The position numbers were made by a program, and so were the translations under genes. Under the pieces are notes generated by a model. That model searched no databases. It was given only the letters and a program-made list of their open reading frames with translations, and was not told the DNA's origin. From positions 1 through 19,081 of the forward strand of contig JAEZDW010000113.1 of NCBI GenBank assembly GCA_023417955.1: DNA of 19,081 nt. Direction: 5' to 3'. The DNA is from Bacteroidota bacterium. Its GTDB lineage: Bacteria > Bacteroidota > Bacteroidia > Cytophagales > Cyclobacteriaceae. Every line of letters starts with the position of its first letter. Positions within the stretch are counted from its first letter, which is position 1. Positions 7,069 through 14,334 of the stretch are shown here, piece after piece.

Positions 7069-8805
7069 TCAGATTCGTGCCTGGTATGTGTACAATTCGT
7101 AGTATCGCCCGCGACTGGCGATTAATTCTTCATGGCGGCCCCGCTCGGCAATCATACCATTTTCGATCACGAGAATCTGGTCTGCCTGCCGGATTGTGCT
7201 TAGACGGTGCGCGATTACGAATGTAGTCCGCCCTTTCATCAGCATTCGAAGACTCTCCTGAATGAACGCCTCTGATTCAGTGTCGAGGCTTGATGTTGCC
7301 TCGTCAAGAATGAGGATTCTTGGATCTGCCAGTATTGCCCGTGCGATAGCTATTCTCTGACGTTGACCTCCTGAAAGTTTCACGCCCCGCTCGCCAATCA
7401 ATGTGTCCAGACCCTGCTCGAATCGGTCAGTAAATTCATCAACATGGGCTGCTTTCACCGCGGCAAGCAATCGCGACTCCGATGCATCAGGTCGCGGAAA
7501 CATGATATTCTCGCGGATTGTACCCTCAAACAGAAAGTCATCCTGTAAGACTACTCCCAATTGGCTTCGGTACGTGCTCAATACTACCTGCGAGAGGTCC
7601 ATTCCGTCAATCGTGACTCTTCCCTCAGTAGGTTTGAGGAAGGAAGCCGCGAGGCCGGCGATGGTCGTTTTGCCAGATCCGGACGTGCCCACCAGCGCAG
7701 TGACGCTTCCTGCAGGAGCCGTGAAGTTGATGCCATGCAGAACAGACTTACCTTCTTCATAAGCAAACTTGACGTTCTCGAATGCAACATCGCCCTTCAG
7801 TTCGCCTGCTCTGATAGTCCGTTCTGTGTCGATGTTTTCAACGGGAAACGAAAGCAACTCTTCTGTGCGGTCGAGACCTGCGAATGCCTCAGTGAATTGG
7901 CTTCCTATGTTACTCATTTGAACAATTGGTGCGATCATGAACCCCAGGAAGAGGGAGAATGACAGGAACTCACCGGTGGTAAGCTCGTTGTTTACGATCT
8001 GATATCCGCTTATTGCCATGATGCCCACGCTCGCGAGTCCGATCAGGAAGGTGGCCGAACTTGTAACCAGACTCGTCGACGTAAGGCTCTTCCGAACGTT
8101 GTGAAACAGTCTTTCAACGCCGTTTTCGAAGACGCGCATCTCCTGTTCCTCAGCGTTAAAGCCTTTGATTACCCGGATACCATTGAGTGTCTCAGTCAAC
8201 CTGCCGGTGACCTCTGCGTTCAGCTTGCCCCGCTCACGGAAGATTGGACGGATATAGGCAAATGCCTTGGTAGCGATGACGCCGAAAATGGATACAGGAA
8301 CCAAAACGAACAACGTCATCGAAGGGCTCATGCTGATTAGAAATCCAAGACACACGATTGACGTTAGAATTCCTCCGACCATCTGAACCAAACCAGTACC
8401 CACAAGGTTGCGGACCCCCTCAACGTCGGTCATAATGCGCGACACCAGGGCACCGGTTTTCTGATTATCGAAAAAACGTATGGGTAGTCGCAGTAAATGC
8501 TTTTGCACATTTGAGCGAAGGATGCTGATCAGCCTCTGTGCTTCCACGCTTAAGAGACGGGTGAGCAGGAACGATGTGACAGCCTGGATGACGATCGCTG
8601 CTATAACCAGGATCACAAGTTCCTTCAGGCGCTCAAGGTCCTTGTTGGCGATAACGTCATCGACGAAATACCGCGTCGACCAGGGGAGTACAAGACCCGA
8701 TAACTGGCTGAAGAAGATAAGCAGGAGCCCAAGAGAGAGCAGCCCCTTACGCGGCCACATGAAGTTTCGGAACACGTATCCCAGCGTGATTCGCGATTTT
8801 GCCAT
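7069..8805 (-). CDS. ABC exporter, fused permease/ATPase (MsbA/MdlB type)
   Basis: 578 residues, the normal length of a half-size type IV ABC exporter. The N-terminal ~310 residues hold about six hydrophobic membrane segments (for example 21-42, 54-74, 135-180 and 245-300). The nucleotide-binding domain has Walker A GTSGSGKTT (373-381, Lys379), Q-loop Gln421, signature LSGGQRQ (477-483), Walker B ILILDE with catalytic Glu502, D-loop SSLD, and H-loop His533. All catalytic residues are present, so it should work as a homodimer that pumps lipids, peptides or drugs out across the inner membrane. The substrate cannot be told from sequence, and the core sequence is too generic to call it the lipid A flippase MsbA. 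It is a single-gene unit, divergent from the FecR gene. Confidence 0.93.
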   Translation of the reverse strand: MAKSRITLGYVFRNFMWPRKGLLSLGLLLIFFSQLSGLVLPWSTRYFVDDVIANKDLERLKELVILVIAAIVIQAVTSFLLTRLLSVEAQRLISILRSNVQKHLLRLPIRFFDNQKTGALVSRIMTDVEGVRNLVGTGLVQMVGGILTSIVCLGFLISMSPSMTLFVLVPVSIFGVIATKAFAYIRPIFRERGKLNAEVTGRLTETLNGIRVIKGFNAEEQEMRVFENGVERLFHNVRKSLTSTSLVTSSATFLIGLASVGIMAISGYQIVNNELTTGEFLSFSLFLGFMIAPIVQMSNIGSQFTEAFAGLDRTEELLSFPVENIDTERTIRAGELKGDVAFENVKFAYEEGKSVLHGINFTAPAGSVTALVGTSGSGKTTIAGLAASFLKPTEGRVTIDGMDLSQVVLSTYRSQLGVVLQDDFLFEGTIRENIMFPRPDASESRLLAAVKAAHVDEFTDRFEQGLDTLIGERGVKLSGGQRQRIAIARAILADPRILILDEATSSLDTESEAFIQESLRMLMKGRTTFVIAHRLSTIRQADQILVIENGMIAERGRHEELIASRGRYYELYTYQARI

Positions 8806-8827
8806 AGATGTTTGTATTGTTGTTGGT

Positions 8828-8842
8828 TTTACAATAGGTAAA
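8828..8842. promoter_or_regulatory. Short inverted repeat in the ABC exporter leader
   Basis: TTTAC (8828-8832) and GTAAA (8838-8842), separated by 5 nt, form an operator-like dyad 23-37 nt upstream of the exporter start codon in the divergent region shared with the FecR gene. The arms are only 5 bp, so confidence is low. Confidence 0.2.
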
Positions 8843-8999
8843 GGGACGTCAGCCGCTGTGTTTTATTCTATCGAATGCCGACAAATTGTGTGGAATTCTC
8901 CGTCAATTCGTATTCAATATGCGCGATTTTGTCGGAAACAAGAGTGAGGTTTGACGGGTATGAATGTTTTATTAAGCGAATGCAGGCAACACAAGTACA

Positions 9000-9983
9000 A
9001 TGGCGATTGATCATGAAAGGCTGATATTCAGGAAACTGCTTGGCGAAACAACTTCGGCCGAAGACATCGAACTTGACCGTTGGCGCAAAGCCGACAGGCG
9101 TCACGAGAGATTTTATCAGGAACGGAAGCGGAACTGGAGTAATCAGATGCGCGAGGCTCCGGAGTTTGTGCCAGGCCACCGGCCTGTACTCCTAAAGAAC
9201 CGCCCTCTGGTTGCCACAAAACGGTCACCGGCTTTTTATGCTGCTGAAAGCGTTGCGATCACCCTGCTCGTTATAGCAACCTTCCTCATTTATTCCGGAC
9301 TCAGCGATCGACCATCTGTGTACCGTGCAGGTAAGGAAATGCGGACCGTTATCCTGAATGACAGCACACGTGCGACACTACGCCCGGGAAGTCTCTTGAT
9401 GGTGTGGTCTCGATACGGTAAGGGCAGTCGAACGGTTGAACTCAAGGGAGAAGCTGCTTTTGATGTGAAGGGCGACTCGCTCAATCCTTTTGAAGTGCAA
9501 AGTGAGCACAGCAGGATTCGGGTCGTGGGAACATCTTTTTCCGCAGGCATACATCCCGAAAAGGGCAGGGATGAAGTTCGCGTTCAATCTGGAAAAGTCA
9601 GCTTATCGGCAGTTACCGATCCTGAGCGCGTGGTGACTGTTCCTGCAGGCAAGATAGGTGTAGTTCATCGCGACAATCGTATAATCACCGTCCAGGATGC
9701 AGACACCACAAACATGATTGCATGGAAGAAAAAGGAATTGACATTTACAGACACGCCATTACCTGAAGTAGCAGACGCGTTGGCAAACTACTTCGAAATA
9801 TCCGTCACAATTGAAAGCGAAGTCATTGAGAATTGCACGGTTACCGGCACCTTCAAAGAGCCGGCTATCGAAGACATTATTGATCACCTGCAGCGTTCGC
9901 TGGACGTCGTGGTCATACGCGAATACAATGGACTCGTTATTCGCGGTGAACGCGCCTGTAAAGTTTCGCGTCGCAAAAGGTAA
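9000..9983 (+). CDS. FecR family anti-sigma factor / transmembrane regulator
   Basis: 327 residues with the three-part FecR layout. A cytoplasmic N-terminal sigma-binding region (1-75) has the typical LLGETTSAEDIELDRW pattern. One membrane helix lies at about 82-98. A periplasmic FecR domain (about 105-205) contains LNDSTRATLRPGS, a GEAAFDV strand and FEVQSEHSRIRVVGTSF. The C-terminal module (about 240-315, TFTDTPLPEVADALANYF onward) matches the DUF4974/STN-like domain that contacts TonB-dependent receptors. Such proteins normally hold an ECF sigma factor until a TonB-dependent transporter signals ligand uptake. Here neither a sigma gene nor a SusC-like receptor is adjacent, so it is an orphan. 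Upstream ATGs are out of frame or run directly into a stop, so 9000 is the start. It converges on the ABC-F gene with only 10 nt between the stop codons. Confidence 0.9.
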   Translation: MAIDHERLIFRKLLGETTSAEDIELDRWRKADRRHERFYQERKRNWSNQMREAPEFVPGHRPVLLKNRPLVATKRSPAFYAAESVAITLLVIATFLIYSGLSDRPSVYRAGKEMRTVILNDSTRATLRPGSLLMVWSRYGKGSRTVELKGEAAFDVKGDSLNPFEVQSEHSRIRVVGTSFSAGIHPEKGRDEVRVQSGKVSLSAVTDPERVVTVPAGKIGVVHRDNRIITVQDADTTNMIAWKKKELTFTDTPLPEVADALANYFEISVTIESEVIENCTVTGTFKEPAIEDIIDHLQRSLDVVVIREYNGLVIRGERACKVSRRKR

Positions 9984-9993
9984 ACGCAGAATC

Positions 9994-11613
9994 CTACGCG
10001 TATAAACCCTCCTTCAATTCAGCGACGCGTTCATTTTCGACGTACTCATCGTACGTCATCAGCCTGTCGATAAATCCGTTAGGTGTGATCTCAATAATTC
10101 TGTTGGCGACAGTGTTCGTAAACTCGTGATCGTGCGACGTAAATAAAACTGTTCCCGGAAAATCCTTAAGCGCATTGTTGAACGCCGTAATGGATTCAAG
10201 ATCAAGGTGGTTTGTAGGTTCGTCAAGGATAAGCAGATTTGCACCGGCAAGCATCATCCGTGAAATCATACAACGCATCTTTTCACCTCCCGACAACACG
10301 TTTGCCTTCTTGAATACTTCTTCTCCTGAGAACAGCATCTTTCCGAGGAAACCGCGTACATAAATCTCGTCTTTGTTTTCGTCATCAGCGAACTGACGGA
10401 GCCAGTCAATGAGGTTATCGTCGGTGTTAAAGTAACTTTCGTTGTTTGCAGGCAGGTAGGCCGTGGTAATGGTCTGCCCGAACTTAAACTCACCGCCATC
10501 CTGTTTGCGCTCACCTGCCAGAATCTGAAACAGGGACGTAATAGCAAGGCTTTCCTTGCTAAGGAAAGCAATCTTTTCGCCTTTGCGGACATAGAAGTCA
10601 AGCCCCTTAAACAACGTTTCGCCGTTCAACGAACACGAAAGGTTTTCAACCTGCAGGATTTGATCACCCGCGGCGCGCTTCTGTTGGAAAATGATAGCAG
10701 GGTAACGGCGTGTTGAAGGCTGAATGTCATCAACGTTGATCTTTTCAAGTAGTTTCCTTCGGCTCGTAGCCTGCCTGGATTTTGAAGCATTGGCACTGAA
10801 TCGCGCAATGAATTCCTGCAGTTCCTTGCGTTTGTCTTCCGCCTTCTTGTTTGCCGCAGAACGCTGTGCAAGAGCGAGCTGACTCGACTGATACCAGAAC
10901 GAGTAGTTACCCGTATAAAGTCGAATTGCTTTGAAATCGATGTCTACGATATGTGTGCAAACCGTGTCGAGGAAGTGACGATCGTGGGAAACTACAATCA
11001 CGGTGTTCGGGAATTCCAAGAGAAAGTCTTCCAGCCACGATACCGTGTGAATATCAAGGTCGTTGGTGGGTTCGTCAAGAATAAGGATATCCGGGTTTCC
11101 AAAGAGTGCCTGTGCGAGGAGCACGCGTACCTTCTGGTTACCACTGAGTTCTTTCATCAGCTTGCGATGATCATCTTCAACGATGCCAAGTCCGCTAAGC
11201 AATGCTGCAGCGTCTGATTCGGCATTCCAGCCATTCATCTCAGCGAACTCTGCTTCAAGCTCCGACGCGCGGATACCGTCTTCTTCGGAAAAGTCAGGCT
11301 TTGCATAGATCGCGTCTTTGTCCTTCATGATCTGCCAAAGGTGCTGATGGCCCATCATAACCGTGTCAAGAACCGGTACCTCGTCAAACTCATAGTGGTT
11401 CTGGCGTAATACCGCCATCCGCTTGCCTGGTTCGAGGTTTACATTACCCCGGGTTGGGTCTATATCACCTGACAATATCTTCAGGAAAGTCGACTTCCCG
11501 GCTCCATTAGCGCCAATTACGCCATAACAGTTACCTGTGGTGAACTTGAGGTTTACTTCGTCAAACAGCACACGCTTCCCAAATTGAAGCGACAAATTAT
11601 TTACAGCAATCAT
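9994..11613 (-). CDS. ABC-F family ATPase (YbiT-like), second P-loop degenerate
   Basis: 539 residues, two ABC domains in tandem and no membrane segments: a soluble ABC-F protein. Members bind the ribosomal E site and relieve stalls, or confer antibiotic protection. Domain 1 has an intact Walker A GANGAGKST (34-42), a variant signature LSGNQKVR (156-163), Walker B ILILDEPTN (Glu181) and switch His210. A charged interdomain linker with many Lys, Arg and Gln spans about 240-300. Domain 2 keeps LSGGEK (440-445), LLILDEPTNHLD (Glu465) and switch His494, but its Walker A position reads SKESLAITS (352-360) without GK[ST]. The LSGNQKVR signature and length point to the YbiT branch. The gene may have its own promoter (TACCTTTG at 11644-11637). 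It is not an antibiotic-resistance ABC-F by any feature I can see. Confidence 0.92.
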   Translation of the reverse strand: MIAVNNLSLQFGKRVLFDEVNLKFTTGNCYGVIGANGAGKSTFLKILSGDIDPTRGNVNLEPGKRMAVLRQNHYEFDEVPVLDTVMMGHQHLWQIMKDKDAIYAKPDFSEEDGIRASELEAEFAEMNGWNAESDAAALLSGLGIVEDDHRKLMKELSGNQKVRVLLAQALFGNPDILILDEPTNDLDIHTVSWLEDFLLEFPNTVIVVSHDRHFLDTVCTHIVDIDFKAIRLYTGNYSFWYQSSQLALAQRSAANKKAEDKRKELQEFIARFSANASKSRQATSRRKLLEKINVDDIQPSTRRYPAIIFQQKRAAGDQILQVENLSCSLNGETLFKGLDFYVRKGEKIAFLSKESLAITSLFQILAGERKQDGGEFKFGQTITTAYLPANNESYFNTDDNLIDWLRQFADDENKDEIYVRGFLGKMLFSGEEVFKKANVLSGGEKMRCMISRMMLAGANLLILDEPTNHLDLESITAFNNALKDFPGTVLFTSHDHEFTNTVANRIIEITPNGFIDRLMTYDEYVENERVAELKEGLYA

Positions 11614-11636
11614 GTATCTCCGATAGAATTAAACGG

Positions 11637-11644
11637 CAAAGGTA
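11637..11644 (-). promoter_or_regulatory. Candidate -7 promoter element (TAnnTTTG) of the ABC-F gene
   Basis: The minus strand reads TACCTTTG, an exact match to the Bacteroidota -7 consensus, 24 nt upstream of the ABC-F start codon. That is a sensible distance for a short leader. The -33 position does not show a clear TTTG, so only the -7 half is supported. Confidence 0.38.
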
Positions 11645-11743
11645 CTAAAAACCAGACGATAACACAGGGGGCGGGCTGTCCTGACGGGGACGTTTTTTCA
11701 GAGGGAAAGAGACGTACTTAAAACAATCGTTTGTATCCTGATC

Positions 11744-12481
11744 CTAGTCTTTGTTGAACTTTTTGATTGCGGCATCTGCGTCATTCGAAAGAAGTATCTG
11801 AATATCGGGATCAGGTCGAAGGTTTCTCATTTGCGTTTCCACCCAGGGACTCCTGTTTTTTACGCGTGCTGACAATGGTTTGACTGTATACAACTTCGGA
11901 TTGGGCAGGCATGCTGCGATCATCGCAGCCTCTTTTGCCGACAGGGAGTTTGCCGGCTTTCCAAAGTACGCCTGTGCAGCGGCCTCGATGCCGAAAATGC
12001 CTTTACCCATTTCAGCAACGTTCAGGTAGACTTCGAGAATGCGTCGCTTTCCCCAGATCATTTCAATCATAAATGTGAAGTACGACTCCAGGCCTTTCCG
12101 GAACCAGCTTCGTCCCTGCCAGAGGAAAACGTTCTTAGCCACCTGTTGGCTGATCGTTGAACCACCGCGTACACGTCCCGGCTTTTTCTTATTGTATTCA
12201 TACGCCTTTTGAATGCTGTTCCAGTCGAAGCCGGTGTGATCGGGGAATAGTTGATCTTCGGAAGCGATAACGGCTAGTCTGGCATGAGGCGAGATATCTT
12301 CCAGATTGACATAGTCACGTTTTAGACCATCACCTCCGACCCAGCTCATGAACTGGATCGCTGTTATAGGAGGATCAACCCATTTGAGCAGGAGGATATA
12401 AAAAAACTGCAGGATTAACAGGATCAGAAAAATCCTCTTGATTCGGTGCAGAAATGTCTTGAGAAAGGAGGGTAGCCGCAT
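11744..12481 (-). CDS. mtgA: Monofunctional biosynthetic peptidoglycan transglycosylase (GT51)
   Basis: 245 residues from the ATG at 12481-12479. An in-frame ATG at 12529 would add 16 residues (MRRQQFELQCYFWNSN) that look like untranslated leader, and the shorter form matches the usual ~240-residue family length. A basic N-terminus leads into one membrane helix (about 15-33). The rest is a GT51 domain with catalytic Glu75 in ASEDQLFPDHTGFD, the conserved GGSTISQQ (106-113), KNVFLW and ILEVYLNVAEMGKGIFG (148-164). The enzyme polymerises lipid II into glycan strands at the outer face of the inner membrane. There is no transpeptidase domain, so it is not a class A PBP. It lies between the small 82-residue protein and the ABC-F gene on the same strand; co-transcription is possible but not proved. 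Confidence 0.93.
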   Translation of the reverse strand: MRLPSFLKTFLHRIKRIFLILLILQFFYILLLKWVDPPITAIQFMSWVGGDGLKRDYVNLEDISPHARLAVIASEDQLFPDHTGFDWNSIQKAYEYNKKKPGRVRGGSTISQQVAKNVFLWQGRSWFRKGLESYFTFMIEMIWGKRRILEVYLNVAEMGKGIFGIEAAAQAYFGKPANSLSAKEAAMIAACLPNPKLYTVKPLSARVKNRSPWVETQMRNLRPDPDIQILLSNDADAAIKKFNKD

Positions 12482-12550
12482 ATTCGAATTCCAAAAATAA
12501 CATTGCAGCTCAAATTGCTGTCTCCTCACAGACGAAATATTCCGCAGGAT

Positions 12551-12578
12551 CAGACCGAACCTTTCAGACCGAACCTTT
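12551..12578. repeat. 14-bp perfect tandem duplication at the end of the 82-residue gene
   Basis: CAGACCGAACCTTT occurs twice in direct succession (12551-12564 and 12565-12578). The junction carries the stop codon of the small minus-strand gene. Removing one copy would still leave a TGA in the same place, so the protein end is unaffected. This looks like a recent replication-slippage event. Confidence 0.85.
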
Positions 12579-12812
12579 TAAATCCCAGTGATCTTTGATA
12601 ATGCGGCCTGCGGCATCAGCTTTCAGCGTACGGGCATAGCGTTGGCCTTTGACCTTTCCGTCGGTGCCTCGCTTCCCGATAAACGCTGTTATCGGGTTAC
12701 CGTACGCGTCGGTCTTTACAGTAACGTCCCGTCCCCTGAAAGTAAAATCGACCGTAGTGTTTGGTTCGTATCGCCGGGTAAGGCGTAAAAGTATGTCTGC
12801 GCCTAGGGCCAT
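12564..12812 (-). CDS. Small conserved-type hypothetical protein (82 aa)
   Basis: 82 residues with no signal peptide or membrane helix. It is rich in beta-type segments: VDFTFRGRDVTVKTDAYGNPI, a basic Gly-rich turn, RYARTL and IIKDHWDLKG. The regular spacing of strand-like stretches and a composition close to that of true genes suggest a real small cytoplasmic protein. I recall similar short proteins in other Bacteroidota but cannot name a family or function. It sits directly upstream of the transglycosylase on the same strand and divergent from the secreted PepSY-like gene. The short gap to the transglycosylase (82 nt to the chosen start) allows co-transcription. Confidence 0.7.
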   Translation of the reverse strand: MALGADILLRLTRRYEPNTTVDFTFRGRDVTVKTDAYGNPITAFIGKRGTDGKVKGQRYARTLKADAAGRIIKDHWDLKGSV

Positions 12813-13001
12813 AGTTGTTTTTAAGCGGTGGTCCAGATTGATGCCAATTTATTGTAGGAAAAGTCAACAGCCATGAATCCGTCGTGGGGAATTAATGGCC
12901 CAACCCGGTTCATTGTACGTTTTGTTGTTATGCGGCATCGCTTTGTATCCCATAACGCAACAAGTAAAAAACAAAGTATTAATAAATTAAAACGACAGAA
13001 T

Positions 13002-13469
13002 ATGAAAAAGCTAATCTTAACGTTTGCCGGTATGCTTTTGGTGAGCCTAATGGCAGTAAATGCTCAGGTTGAGCCCTCAACCGAGATGAATCAGGATACA
13101 ACATCGGCTCAGACGCCGGGTGTGATTGGTGAGGACCAGTCAAACTTTTCGCGTGATATGGAAGTTGTCCAACCAACCGACCTGCCTGAAACTCTTCGTT
13201 CAGCTCTCGAAGGACCTGAATATAGTGGATGGGAAGCAGGTAGAGTATATCGCAATACAACAACGAATGAATATTTGATCGTAGTTGGTGAGCAGGATCC
13301 TAAGGTGTATCGTTTCGATTCTGAAGGTAACCGTCTTGAAGACCTCAATGCTCAGCCGGGCAACGACATGAATCAAACTCCGGATGCGCAGCCTTCACCC
13401 GATGCCCAACCTGAGCAAAGTACACCTACGCCTGATGGATCAACACCAGCTGATCCGGATCAAAGGTAA
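13002..13469 (+). CDS. Small secreted protein with PepSY-like core and Pro/Gln/Asp-rich tail
   Basis: 155 residues from the ATG at 13002. The frame is open back to 12873, but only the inner start begins a proper signal peptide (MKKLILTFAGMLLVSLMAVNAQ). After a Thr/Gln/Asp-rich spacer comes a compact domain at about 58-112. It has the pattern LPETLRSALEGPEYSGWEAG, then strands ending YLIVVGEQDPKVYRFDSEGNRLE, as in the PepSY-like/BLIP-like small periplasmic proteins common in Bacteroidota. The last 40 residues are a disordered Pro/Gln/Asp tail with short repeats (DAQP twice). It is probably periplasmic or outer-membrane associated. Its function is unknown; an inhibitor or chaperone role is only an inference from the fold family. 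A strong terminator follows 17 nt after the stop. Confidence 0.8.
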   Translation: MKKLILTFAGMLLVSLMAVNAQVEPSTEMNQDTTSAQTPGVIGEDQSNFSRDMEVVQPTDLPETLRSALEGPEYSGWEAGRVYRNTTTNEYLIVVGEQDPKVYRFDSEGNRLEDLNAQPGNDMNQTPDAQPSPDAQPEQSTPTPDGSTPADPDQR

Positions 13470-13486
13470 TAGCAATTAATCATCTG

Positions 13487-13515
13487 AAAAAAGCCGGGCA
13501 ACCCCCGGCTTTTTT
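13487..13515 (+). terminator. Rho-independent terminator after the PepSY-like gene
   Basis: AAAAAAGCCGGG (13487-13498) pairs perfectly with CCCGGCTTTTTT (13504-13515) around a CAACC loop, giving a GC-rich hairpin with a T-tract. It ends the transcript of the small secreted protein and isolates it from the PfpI-family gene. Confidence 0.93.
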
Positions 13516-13567
13516 CGTTTGCACGCGGTGGAATAATTTCCTCGGTAGGGGTAACCATACCGTTGTT

Positions 13568-13589
13568 TACCGGGGATAACTTGCCGGTA
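13568..13589. promoter_or_regulatory. Inverted repeat upstream of the PfpI-family gene
   Basis: TACCGG (13568-13573) and CCGGTA (13584-13589) form a 6-bp perfect dyad with a 10-nt spacer, about 40 nt before the start codon. The centre-to-centre spacing of 16 nt is compatible with a dimeric regulator on one DNA face. No clear promoter boxes are visible beside it. Confidence 0.25.
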
Positions 13590-13629
13590 TGTGTTTTAAT
13601 GCCTGATAAGAAAACCAAATGTAAAAGGT

Positions 13630-14217
13630 ATGGCAGACAAGGATAACCAAAAGAGCCGCAGAGTTGCTATTCTCACAGAGAACGGATTTGAGCAATCGGA
13701 ACTTGTGAGTCCGAAGGAAGCTCTGGAAAAGGCAGGGCACCATTGCGAAGTTGTTTCTCCGCAAAAGGGCAAAGTAAAAGCGTGGGATAAAGACAAGTGG
13801 GGGATTGAAGTTTCCGTTGACAAGCAAGTCACTGATGTTTCTGTTGATGACTATGATGCTTTGTTTCTGCCCGGAGGAGTTCTCAACCCGGATACGCTTC
13901 GTATGAACCACGATGCGGTCCTTCTCGTGCAGGATTTTTTTAAGGCCGGAAAAGTCATAGGTGCGATTTGCCATGGTCCACAAATGCTTATTGAAGCAAA
14001 CGTTGTTGAAGGCAGACAACTAACATCCTATCCATCTGTGCGGGTGGATGTTGTTAATGCGGGCGGAATGTGGATTGATCAGGAAGTCGTCGTCGACAAC
14101 GGATTGGTTACCAGCCGGAGCCCGAAGGACCTCGAGGCATTTAATAGAAAATTTTTGGAAGAAATTCAGGAAGGTGCTCATGATCGGGAGCGCCCCAAAA
14201 CCTTTGCGAAAGGTTAA
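13630..14217 (+). CDS. PfpI/YhbO-type DJ-1 superfamily protein (class I glutamine amidotransferase-like)
   Basis: 195 residues. It has the DJ-1/PfpI fold markers: N-terminal strand RVAILTENGFEQSEL (11-25, with the conserved acidic residues Glu21/Glu24), FLPGGVLNPDTLR (79-91), and the nucleophile elbow ICHGPQML with Cys114 and His115. The later part includes TSYPSVRVDVVNAGGMWIDQEVVVDNGLVTSRSP, typical of PfpI/YhbO. The family has been described as intracellular protease-like, glyoxalase III or protein deglycase, acting in carbonyl and oxidative stress. Which activity applies cannot be told here. There is no signal peptide, so it is cytoplasmic. An A/G-rich stretch (AAAAGGT) immediately before the ATG may help initiation. 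It appears as its own unit, bounded upstream by the 13487 terminator. Confidence 0.9.
   Translation: MADKDNQKSRRVAILTENGFEQSELVSPKEALEKAGHHCEVVSPQKGKVKAWDKDKWGIEVSVDKQVTDVSVDDYDALFLPGGVLNPDTLRMNHDAVLLVQDFFKAGKVIGAICHGPQMLIEANVVEGRQLTSYPSVRVDVVNAGGMWIDQEVVVDNGLVTSRSPKDLEAFNRKFLEEIQEGAHDRERPKTFAKG
14199..14215. repeat. Short hairpin over the PfpI-family stop codon
   Basis: AACCTTT (14199-14205) and AAAGGTT (14209-14215) form a perfect 7-bp stem with a GCG loop. The stop codon TAA begins at the last base of the stem. It may protect the mRNA 3' end or belong to the termination region, but the codons alone could also explain it. Confidence 0.35.
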
Positions 14218-14223
14218 AGTTAT

Positions 14224-14288
14224 TGCAGGGAAGTCAGCGCCGAACTTTTTCGCCATTGATCGGTCCGGCTTTCCTGCATTCTTTTTTT
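14224..14288 (+). terminator. Possible terminator after the PfpI-family gene
   Basis: TGCAGG (14224-14229) pairs with CCTGCA (14273-14278), the stem can extend with AA/TT and GCCG/CGGC segments around bulges, and a run of seven T follows at 14282-14288. The large, irregular loop makes this weaker than the other terminators in the window. Confidence 0.35.
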
Positions 14289-14302
14289 CGTTAACCGATA
14301 TA

Positions 14303-14334
14303 TTTGCTCGCCTGCCATTTTCGGCATATTTTAC
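14303..14334 (+). promoter_or_regulatory. Candidate promoter of the esterase/GH2/GH95 cluster
   Basis: TTTG (14303-14306) is followed after 20 nt by TATTTTAC (14327-14334), which matches the first half of the Bacteroidota -7 box TAnnTTTG. Transcription would start near 14340, inside the adjoining inverted repeat and about 20 nt before the esterase start codon. Confidence 0.35.

Noticed and set aside
12482..12529. Longer start of the transglycosylase at 12529
   Set aside because: The added 16 residues do not resemble the family N-terminus, and the inner ATG gives the usual length and membrane anchor position. The choice is not certain.
12921..12945. Possible TTTG and TCGCTTTG promoter pair before the PepSY-like gene
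   Set aside because: The spacing is 13 nt instead of about 19, and the -7 box lacks the TA.
12873..13001. 43-residue N-terminal extension of the secreted PepSY-like protein
   Set aside because: It precedes a complete signal peptide beginning at the ATG at 13002 and would block export; the region looks like a leader.
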